Positions 49,901 through 61,900 of a DNA stretch of 64,000 bases are shown piece by piece. Every line of letters begins with the position of its first letter. Position 1 is the stretch's first letter. The notes beneath the pieces are model-generated. The model saw only the letters and a program-made list of their open reading frames with translations, did not search any database and had not been told where the DNA came from. The position numbers and the translations under genes are program-made. Source of the stretch: Chrysoperla carnea (lineage: Eukaryota > Arthropoda > Insecta > Neuroptera > Chrysopidae); NCBI RefSeq assembly GCF_905475395.1, contig NC_058337.1, positions 87,352,368-87,416,367 on the forward strand, in the 5' to 3' direction.

Positions 49901-52900
49901 GATACAACCGGTAGATAAAGTTGTAACAAATTGCATTTGTACTAACGTCTATTAATTCATACAAATTATGTTAGTTAACCAGAAAGTTTTTAATCTGACT
50001 CTAAATGCTTTACGCACTAAAGATTAACCATAACTAAACACGCATCGATTATTATACCATGTATATATGAAATATACATAGTATTATAAGTTTAGTCCCA
50101 AGTTTGTAACGCTTAAAAATAATGATGCTAGGAAAAAAATTTTGTCATAGGTGTTCATAGAATCACCTAATTAGTCCATTTCCGGTTGTCCGTCCGTCCG
50201 TCCGTCCGTCTGTGGTCACGATAACTCAAAAACGAAAAAAGATATCGAGCTGAAATTTTTACAGCGTACTCAGGACGTAAAAAGTGAGGTCGAGTTCGTA
50301 AATGAGCATCATAGGTCAATTGGGTCTTGGGTCCGTAGGACCCATCTTATAAACCGTTAGAGATAGAACAAAAGTTTAAATATAAAAAATGTTCCTTATC
50401 AAAAATTAAACAACTTTTGTTTGAAACATTTTTTCGTAAACATCACTGTTTACCCGTGAGGGCGCCAATTAGGCGGAAATTTTATAATATGTGTACAAAC
50501 TATACACTAAATGTCGGTCGGTAATGCAGAACACTATAAAGTCATTTACATATGTACTATACTTGATTATCAGTTATGTATGTGTCACATGTTTGTATGT
50601 GTAATAAAGAAATCAACACTTACTATGCATGGTATTTCAACAATTAACTCAGTCAATTGTTTGTTTTCACTTGTTTTTATATTACAAACTGATCTATTAA
50701 TATAATTATATTACATGTTATTTGATTTTAATTAATTATCTATTAAATGTAATTATTATAAATTATAATAATATAACTAACAATATTCAATGATTTTGTT
50801 AAGTCTGTTTATAATAAATACATGCAATATATATTTAAATGCTACAGTTGGGCACAGTTTTTAAAACATTTTTATTCAAATGGATTTACGTTCTACAATC
50901 TACATGTATTTCGGGACAAAACATGTGCATGTACCTTTACAAATTTTGCAGTATATTAATTGTTACCTGTGTACTGCACATTTATGGATCGGCCAGTGCC
51001 CAGCGATCTAAGGCGGATCTACTTGCTTTGTTTACTGGCTGGAAGGTTGCGGGTTCGAATCCAAGCAGCGGCAATTTGAACAAAAATAGTTAATGGGGTT
51101 AAATTGATCACACTGTCGTCACTTGGATAAGAACGGAGTAAAAGAAGTTTAATCAATTTAAATTAATGAAGATTAAAAATAATGATGTGAGTGCTCTCTA
51201 TGATAGACGTGGACTGAAAAATGGAGGTTAAACCCCAATATTATTATTTTTATTATTATTGTACTGCACATTTATTTGCGCTTTCATATATTTAATAGAC
51301 TAGCTTGTTTGAGAAGGTTAGGATGCAATTTTGAATTGCCTCAAGATTTAGCAAAGACCTTCGAAAAAAAACATGTTACCCAATAATAGAATTTTTTAAT
51401 ATACATTTTTAAATTATAGCTCATGTGTTATCCTGATGTATTAACTATATTATTATAAAGTTTCATTCAAATCCATTCAGTAATTTTTACATGAAAGCGT
51501 AACAAACAAACACACAAACAACCTTACTTTCACATTCATAATATATATATCTAGGGATCTTATAAATTAGATAAGCAAAACTGGTTAAAACTGTGCAGTA
51601 TTTTTGCTTAAAATAATTTATTGAAAAAAAATTTGATATTCAGGAATATTTAGATATATGTATAGAAACTATTAATAAATAACGACATGTGACATCTTTG
51701 GATAATTTAATAAGTATATTAGATAGTAAGTTTATATAAAAGTTTTAAAATAAGATAAATATTTTAAAATAAATTATTTATTTAAAAGTAATGGTCATTA
51801 TTTATTTAATAATTATAATGTTTCAATGATATAGGTAATATTTATAATTTGTATACATTATACATTGAACAAAAGCATAGAAATTCTATCATTTTGTATA
51901 AGTGGGTCCCAAATAAGCAGAGCCCAATACCTTGAACCCTTGAACAGAATCGGTTTATCCTAATTGCGCTACTGTACAACAAAATATAGAGGCAATTTGT
52001 AACGACACTTGAAGTAACAACTTCAAATTAAATCTATTATTTAAGATCAGTCGATTTTGATCGGTGTGAAGGCACCATAATTAATCTGTTAATATCGTTG
52101 AAGAAGAGTTTGATAGAGATAAGTCAGACATCAATCATTGCCATTAAAGAAATGAAAATAGTCGTAAATAAAATCTATTTGGCCAAGACATTTGAGAAAT
52201 AAGTAGACTATTAACTACAAAAAAAGAAAATTTTAAAAATCCTAATCAGATTGATAGTAGCCTACGGAAGCACAAAATCCATCCATACACAACAAACGAA
52301 ATGGTTTAATCATGTATAATAAGAATAGACGCAGTCATGGGCGCTGCCAGGATTACATTAAGGGGTGCATCTGCATCTACACTTGGGTTGATCAAAACAA
52401 TCGAGTTTTTCTTTTACTTTCGATACTGAAAAATTGGTACTGTACGATTACTGTAGGATTAAAACCATTCCATAGCTGAGTCAAGGCATAATCACTTAAC
52501 ATCTTCTTCTGTGGCTAAGAACCTGAACAAATTTATTATTCTTCATAATAAGTATCTTATCGTTTAGCATAACTCGTAAAGAAACAGATTGGGATTTTTT
52601 ATATGCTAGTATATTTTATATTTCCGAGGCTCAAAAGAGAGTCATTCCTAAAAATTAGCATTTTTGGGAAATACTTTCCCTCACTTCTTGAGAAAGAACG
52701 CTCTCACCAGTGTTTCAAAAAGCAGTCTGAAACGATCGTAAACAAAACCTAGGAGATTTTGAAATGCGTAAGGGCGCAATGTCAATAAAACTCAGGTAAA
52801 CGTATACGGAGGGAAATGCTCAGGTAAACGGTCTTTGATACACTTGCGCATAATATCGGAATACAAATTAACTAAACATTTGCCAAAAAGTTCACCTGAG

Positions 52901-55900
52901 AAGTCTTCAAAGCCAACATGAATAATAGCAAAAATTCAAGTTTTCTCTGGTATCCATTGAACGAAGGTATGACAAATCTCATTATTTCGAGTTTTGTTAT
53001 TCGATGAGATCTTTACAAATTTCATATGACCACCATCTATTTGAAAATCCTTACTCAAATTTGTTACAGTGACAGAAAATATACCCACAAGCTTCAACTT
53101 AGTTTTCATTGCCCTTTTGGCGTGAACTCAACCTTCAAAGATGAATGAAATTGAATAGTTGTTATCGGAGAAGATATTATCTCATCTCAAGATGTTATGA
53201 AACACATCTTGAAAAAAAAACCTTGGGAATCATATGATGTTGTGTAAATCATTTGTAAAAAAAAAAATTGTAACAAAAAAAAAACATATGGTCGTTAAAA
53301 AATGATGGCCACATACTGCGTTCAATAATAGGGCCTTGTACTAATTATACTTTTCATAAGAAATAAAAACTGTACAAGTAAAGATAATTTATAATTAGCC
53401 TATCTCAAGGGCGATTTTACTTATTTATTGATAGGTGAGAGGCGAAAATATTGTCTACGGTAGGTGGAATATATAATATGTAATACATAATATTTGTTAC
53501 TTCAAAAATTTTGCCGGTTTTTCTCAAGGTTAAACTATTGTATAAGGGTACAAAAAAATTTGTTGAATTAGGTAATGGATTGAAACTATTTAAAAGAAAA
53601 TTTAATGGATTTGATTTACATTATATGTATACCTCAAGTTTATTCGTGATGTATGCAAAGTTCTCTCTATATACAGATTAGAAGAGATTATTGAACGTGT
53701 TTTTTTATTTCATTTGGCAATATTTTATTTAATTTTCTACCCTAAAAACTCCAAGTAGTCTACGAATGAGAAAGCCCAAAAGCCTGCTATCGAGAAGCAA
53801 AAATTTTATCCGAATAGAAGAAAAATTATAAGAAAGATAGTAAAGTCGGAAAAGTCGAAAAAATAAAACGAATAAAAGTCTGGAATATAGTGAATGAAAT
53901 AGAAAATTAATAACGATGATTGAATACTTGACTAAAAATGCTTTTTCGAAATCGTCCTGATTTTTTTGCTGTTCGTGTGATGTATACTATTTTTCTTTAT
54001 TTTCTGTGGAAAGTACGTACTTGTTGCTTCTGTTGGCAGGTCGAAAGTCACGCATTTATCCTGGTACCAAATCAAAAATGTCGGGATAAAGAAAAAACAC
54101 AATTTTGCTGTTCAAAATAATACAATCCTTCACGAAGAATTTAAGCCTACGATCGTTTCTCTAGGCCATTCCAATCTTAGACAATGGTCGATTTATAAGA
54201 ATGACCCTTTTCCCGAAAAATTCGCTATAAAAACCGCAATTTTCTATTTTTTCAAAATGATATTTTTCTACTCGGTAGTGCAGTCCGCCATCAAATTAGC
54301 AACGAGTAACATACACAATAAGAGTAATTACGATTAGCTATTTCATACTGATGATGACTACTTGGTAGTCGAAATACGTATTTATACAATACAAAAATTG
54401 TTCTAAGATATTGGGGCAAAAATCGAAATTTATTACTCGGTAGAGATATATAATATTTTATGTTTATTACAAATAATTATATAAAAAATTGAACCGTTCA
54501 CAGGGAAAACAAAAAACGATGATTTTCGCTCAAATTTCGCGATTTCCGGAGAATACCCAATGAAATCGTAACCAGCCTATGTCGATTCGATAGGTTTTTT
54601 TATTCTTTACTACTATCTCACTTAAGTTTTTTGTAGATTGCTTTATTTTTTTTGTAGATTGCATATTTTTTTTTTTTTTTTTATAAATAGGAAATTTAAA
54701 TTTTGCACCAGCTGGAAAATACAAAAGAATTTTTTTTCTATCCTACCTAATTTTTTGAAGCAGTTTATCTTTGATAAAACTAAAAAAAAACTCTTGTATA
54801 GTTCCGACAGAAAATATAAAGGCCACATTGACAAGGAAAGGACCGCCTTCTGAGAATAAAATGTGAAAAAGAAATAATCAAATAATATACAGTATGAAGA
54901 TTTTTTGTTATTGACTGGACAACCCTGTAGTTTAATCAAAGTTTGAAATATGGACACCTTCATATATGTAATACGTAAACATATATGGTCAGTTCCTATA
55001 AGTGGAAGGCGTTCGGACTAAGTGAAACAGATAGTGTATCGTTCTCTCACTCTTCCGATCGCATTTGTCAGCTCTGCGCATGTAATACATATTTTAGAGA
55101 ATTCTCAAGCATGCGCAGTATAGATAAAATGTCTCGAACGAGAGAGAAAACAAATATTGTCGGCACCGTAATGTTTGGACATTCTTTCCCGTACCAACTG
55201 CCCATATAGGAGTATATTACATATATGGGACACCTTACTCTCGATTAGTATTGTTTTTATAAAGAATGAATTTGTTCCAAAATTACAATTGGTCTTTTGT
55301 CCTCTTGATACTTTGATCGGCGGATATACTGTATTGCATACTCTTAAATAAACGTAAATAATATTGAATTGTATAATAGATACCTACTAGATACGTTCCC
55401 TATACTGGGAGGTTAATTTAAGCCGAATCTATACAAAACAAAGTAAACTTTGTCCGCCCAGAGCCCGCCACGGTATTTTAAATATTTTAGTTAAATTTAT
55501 TACCCTTTCTTCTGAAAAGTATTTTTTTATTTTTGAGGAGAAATACTTTATAATAACATCAAGTAGCCAATAATATGTATATATTCATTACCGATACAAT
55601 CTTCTATCTTCTGTTAATCAAATACATATTCCCTTTGTCATTTCACTTTTGAATACACAAACAGTACATATATACTGTCTCTCTCATTTACTTATAAACA
55701 TAAATTACATATCTCACTCATAACAAAATCACACACATATATAAATTTTTATTTATTTTTGAAACATTATTATGTTTCGTATTTTTTAACTATTGAAAGA
55801 AATATGATATGTACTTGTACATTTCATTTTACTGTCTTATCTTATTATCTATATTATTTTGGAAAACAAATTACAGGTTCGAATTTTCATGTCTCTGGGA

Positions 55901-58900
55901 ATGCGGGCATCAATAATTTCTGGAATAATGCAATTTAAATAAAATGCTTGCAATTTTGGAAGCATTACAATCTTCCAAAGATCATTATCCCTAACGATTT
56001 TTTTGACTGCAATTTCTTTTCCATTATAAATTACCAAATCGCATAATTCACTTTTTGTAATATCAATTGCCCTTGTATTTGATAATAGTAAGGGTAAAAA
56101 GCTTACCTGTTTTTATTTCCCTCTACAGTGTAACTTTTTTGTTTATTTGTGGCCAAAATATCTTATTAACGAAACGAAGCATTTAATGTCTACAATGTCT
56201 TCGGTCCCAACCAAACCACCGGGACTGACCCAAGACAAGGATTTTCAAAATCAATAAACAGGCCGCATTTTTCAATTTCTACATTATTCTGTATTTCATA
56301 CAGATTTAATGCCACCGTTTCATTGATACGACCATATTCCATTGATTTTGAAAATACTTACTCCCCCATTTAGTAAATTTTCAACTAAATTATGTCAGGA
56401 AGTTGTTTCTTTACGATTAATCAACATATGTTTGTGAAGTTTTCGCCATTTTGCATTGTCATGTTGACCCCTTGTTTCTTCCTCGACTTTTTTTTTTGAT
56501 GGTACGTTGTTTTTTAATCGTAAAAGAAATGTTTTTGCTTCCTCTAACATGGCCTCTTCACAAATATTTGGTTGGGAGTTAAAAGGCCCGTAGTTTTTAT
56601 CAGGTTCTTTTCATAGCTTTATTGGCCGTTTTGATAAATACTTTACTAAATGTTTTACCAATGATCGTGCATTTAGGTGAAGATGGGCCTAAATGGCAAC
56701 TAGGTCCACTTGTATGCGATAGAGCAGCGTCAACGCTACGCATTTCATACCCACCTCGTTTCGTTAAGCTTGTCCTCTTCCCCTCATTAAATTTGGACAC
56801 TAACGACAGGTATCTATAAAAAACAATTAAAATCCTTCCACCCAAATGCTTTCTTATAATTATTTAGTTTCCAGTTTAATACCATACCTCTCTGCTTCAT
56901 TGGTTGATTCGTCGAAAGCTACACGATCTGCTTTCCTAATAATGGGGTTAAATATTAACAGGCTCAACTTTATTCAATTCCCAATACATAAGAGAGAGTA
57001 ATATATCTTTATTATGCGATGAAAAGGAGCGACGTCAAATAGTTATTATTTTTCTGTAAACACTCCTTCTTATCATACCTGTGTTGTGTAGGTGGAGGTA
57101 CAAATATCATACTACATTATTTTATAACACACAACAAATATTCATTGCATTTTGTATATGCATACAACATTGTGTGTATTCTCTTATTATTCTTTTATTG
57201 AAAGCGTTTTTCCCTCTTATAATGAAAAGTAAAGAAAAATTTTGAAATTTTCATTCACCAATTGGATAGGAATGCTATTTTATTCCATTTAATTAAATAT
57301 GAATTTTTTCGAATTTAATTATATATTCGTTTTGAAAATGAAAATTGGGGAAATTAATGAAAATTTTGAAAAATCAAGATAGACAAAAGGGGTAGATTTG
57401 AAAGTAGTACAACATATCCAAATTTCAAATTGAAATAATATTTGGTTCAAGAGATTGGTAGGAAAAACCATCAAACGATTTTTTCGAATACAATTTCTTT
57501 TCCATTATAAATAACAAAGTCGCAGACTGCTTGTTAGGTAATATTTAATTGCCCTTGTATTTAATATTAAAAGAGATCCGCATCAACTTGAAATGGTTTT
57601 AAATGGACTTTAGTAAAATAATTTATATACAATTCTTGATTTTATAAGCTTAATATACCTTATTTTAGATCCCAATTATAATTTAAAAGTTCATATCAGC
57701 ATTTATTTCATATAAGTTTAATTTTTCTTACCAATGTAAAATTTGTAAATGAGCTCATGCTGTGTGTCGTGAAGCGACCCTCATAATTTTTGAAATATAA
57801 ATGTGGATTCATAATTTAATAAAAAACTAACCGATAAAACAAATTAGCTTATCAATTTCTAAACAAAAGGTTCAGGAGATGCTGAAAATTTTCGTCCTTT
57901 TTGCCCTAAAACTAACCGTTCTCGAAATATAGCCATTTTCTCACTTTCACATGTAAGTTAAAAAATACGTATTCGACCAATACACAATAAAATTAAAAAA
58001 AAAAAAATCATTATGGGTATAACATTTTCCAAATTCTCGAGTTTTCCCAAAATTTTGCATTGATGTTATTTGGAAAAACATAACAAGCAAGAGGTTTAAG
58101 AGATGCCCAAGTTGTCCGTCTTACTCTATAATTTTAGAAACTGAAAAAATTTAAGATAATTACCTTGAATTGGACTGAACTAAACGGCTAGTAGACGCTT
58201 CAATATCAGGGAAAGTTACATTTTCAGTCGAGCTAATAAATTATATTATATAAAATTTGTTTTAAAAAATTGATTTAAAAACATACCTAAAAGTTTTCTG
58301 TGATCGAAACTAAACGTCTATTTATAAAAAAAATATTATTAAATTATGGTTAAAATAATTAGGTTATTAGAATAGCAGTATAATGTACACACCTTCTATA
58401 TAAAAATCCACGTCAAAATAAAACACTTTAAAATAAATTTACACAAAGCTTCTTCTTTAACTCTTTAAAAAACTGAAAATTTTTGTCACTAAAAAATGAA
58501 AATATCACTTAAAACTCAGTGGCACTAGGAAAAGATAAAACAAACCATATTCTATATAGACAGGCATACAAGTTTAAACAGACCTAACTAAACGAGGAGA
58601 AATTGAATACACATACACACACAACGTTTTATTGCTTATATTGTAGATAGGAAGGAGAATTGTAAAAATATATAAAATTGAAAGTATTTTTCCTACCAAT
58701 AATGAAAAGTAAAGGAAAATTTTGAAATTTTTGCAAATGTATACTTTGCAAATGCTATTTGCTATGTTAAGGCTATCTCGAATTTTTTCGAATTTAATTA
58801 TATATTCGTTTTGAAAATGAAAATTGGGGAAATTAATGAAAATTTTGAAAAATCAAGCTAGACATAACAGGTAGATTTGAAAGTAGTACAACATATCCAA

Positions 58901-61900
58901 ATTTCAAATTGAAATAATATTTGGTTCAACAGATTGGTAGGAAAAACGATCTAAAATTTAATACATTGATAAAAAATATGTATAGAACACCCTTAAGGTA
59001 TTTCGATACCGTAAAAATGAAAATTATACCAAAAATTCGTCTTTTGTAAATAATTTATATCGATTCTATGTACCGTTAATGAGAAATTAACTCATAATGT
59101 CAGTGTTTTTAGTCAGCCTTAAATGATTTTATTGAATATTAAATATTCTTATCGTAAAATAGTTACGTCAAATTATTATTTTTTCATCATTGAAATTTTA
59201 TAAAACAATCTATTATTTACTCAAAAAAAATTGTAATATTTTATCTTTTTTATTATTTTAAAAGTTATTGTAGGTACTTTTAAAAGTAAGGAATTATTTT
59301 ACAACTCTCGTATTATAAAATCTACTTTTCTTCTACAATCAAGATTCCTAACCATTACAAACTTAATGTTTAGAGTAGGTAGACTAAACATTTAATATCC
59401 TCGATTCCTCGAATATGATTACATACCTATATCCAAAGTAAAATTTTAATAACGCAAGAAGCCTGTCGGCCCTTATTATAAAAATGCTTGTTTGAAAACT
59501 CTTATCTACAAAATATGACGATAATAATATAAAATACAATTATTATAAATATCAAAACAAATGTTATAACAAGTGAAAACAAACAATTGACTGAGTTAAT
59601 TGTTTAAATACCATGTATAGACAGTGTTAATTACTCTGTCGCACTACACATACACATATATAACTGATATACCCATATAATACATACTATAAAATTTGCG
59701 CATAATTTGCGCTCTCACGGGTAAACAGTGATGTTTACGAAAAAATGTTTCAAACAAAAGTTGTTTATTTTTTTTATAAAGAACATTTTTTACATTTAAA
59801 CTTTTGTTCTATCTCTAACGGTTTACAAGTCCTACGAACCCAAGACCCAATTCACCTATGTTGCTCTTTTACGAACTCGACCTCACTTTTTACGTCCTCA
59901 GCACGATATAAAAATTTTAGTTTGATATCTCTTTTCGTTTTTGAGTAATCGTGATGACGGACAAGCGACAGACAGACAGACAACCGAAAATAGACTAATT
60001 AGGTGAATCTATGAACAACTATACCAAAATTTTGTTCATAGCATCAATATTTTTAAGCGTTACAAACTTGGGACTAAACTTAGTATACCTTGGTATATTT
60101 TCATATACATGGTATAATAAAGCCGGGTGTACATACAAAAAAAAATCTAAATAATAATAAAATAGTTTAAAGTGCACTAAAATTTCCCATTCAAATATTT
60201 TTTACAACCAAAAGTAATACAAATCCTAAAGACGAAATTTGAATATTTTAATTCTTTTGGTTTTTTCGAAATATTCTTTAATGATCATTAAAGCACACGT
60301 GCACACACAGATAAATTAAAAATTGAAAATAAAATTCAGATAACACTACAATTATTACAAGTAATCAAAAGTATACCGTGTGTGTTTGAAGCATCTAGGG
60401 ATAGAATTATGTCTGTAGTATGACTGAATACAGAATACATTCATTAAGTAATGCATCTAAAAGAGAGGTATTATATACATGCATTGGATTACCAATACAT
60501 GTATACCAAAGGAATACCAATAAACAGAATACAAACACGTATTTCCAAAAGCATTCACATACTAGTAATGATTGAACGTTATCAAAGCAATTAATAATAT
60601 TTGTATGCAACAAATCTCCCACTCTCTGCAGGCATACAACAGCTTGTCCTATCGTATCTGTTTATCGTATCTGTAGTCTTACTCTTTTAGATGCATTACT
60701 AAACGAATGTATTCTGTATTCAGTCATACTACAGACATAATTCTATCCCAAGATGCTTCAAACACACACGGTATAAATTATGCTTATAGATTAGGAGATA
60801 ATGGCAGAAAACGTTCTCCCATTTTCTACTGCATGCCTTTTTAAGAATTAATAAATTATCCTAAAATATGAAAGATAGAGTGGTTATTGACAGCTACACG
60901 CTTACACGCCATAAAGACTTTTTGTAAAGAATTTTAGTGGTTTTCTGTGATATTGTATTGCCTGCCTCTGTAACATAAGGTAGTGCAAACAAAGTCAAGC
61001 TATAAATTGATACATCGGCATGCAATTTACAGCGCGAGCGGCTGGATGGGCTCAAAGGGTACGTAAAAATGAGAAAAAAATCACATTTATCATATTTCCG
61101 TGTTTTCAAAATGCATGCCTAAAAAAAATTCTAAAAAATACTTTTGAAAATTTTCGAAAATCACATAATTGCCTTTTTGCCGCTATTGTGGTGGTTTTTA
61201 AACTCTTCTAATTTATAAAAAAAAAATGCAAACACTGACATTCAACACTTGCTATACAAGGTATTTCAACAATTAACTCAGTCAATTCCTTGTTTTCACT
61301 TGAAAACCATCAAATTAGTTTAAAAAAGGAGATCCATCATTTTCAACCAATCAAATTAGCCAAATTTTTATCAAAATCTAAACTATCAAATAATTACTTC
61401 AACTTTTTTAAAGTTCTAGCTTTTTTTGGAGAATAATTCGCTCTCACTAGTTGAAGCTCTCTCTAAATTTTCAAATTAGTATCTTTTTTTAGTTTTGGAG
61501 AAAATGTACATCAAAGTTTTATCATAATTTGCGTTCTCACGGGGAAAAATGGTGACGTTTACGAAAGAATGTTTCAAATAAAAGTTGTTTATTTTTTTTA
61601 ACGAATATTTTTTCCATTTAAACTTTTGACAAAACTCAATTGACCTATTTTCCCATTTACGAACTCAATATCTTTTGATATCTTTTTTCGTTTTTGAGTT
61701 ATCGTGTTTACGTACGGACGGACGGACAAACGGAAATGAACTAATTAGTTGATTTTATGAACACCTATATACCCAAATTTTTTTCTTAGGTACCATCAAT
61801 GTTTCTAAGCGTTACAAACTTGGGACTAAAATTAGTAGGTATACCTTGACGTATACTTGTAGGTATACCTTTTCGTATATACAGGATAAAAAAAATGAGT

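Noticed and set aside
50986-51075. A possible functional tRNA gene at the B box GGTTCGAATCC
   Set aside because: It does not close into a cloverleaf with an acceptor stem, and it is followed by a SINE body and flanked by target duplications, so it is a SINE head.
52330-53170. A less AT-biased stretch that might be decayed coding sequence
   Set aside because: Neither strand gives a run of residues matching a family I know; frames close every few codons.
54638-54963. Overlapping frames of 71 and 106 residues
   Set aside because: They are built on T/A homopolymer runs and code for Phe/Lys-rich strings, which is low-complexity noise.
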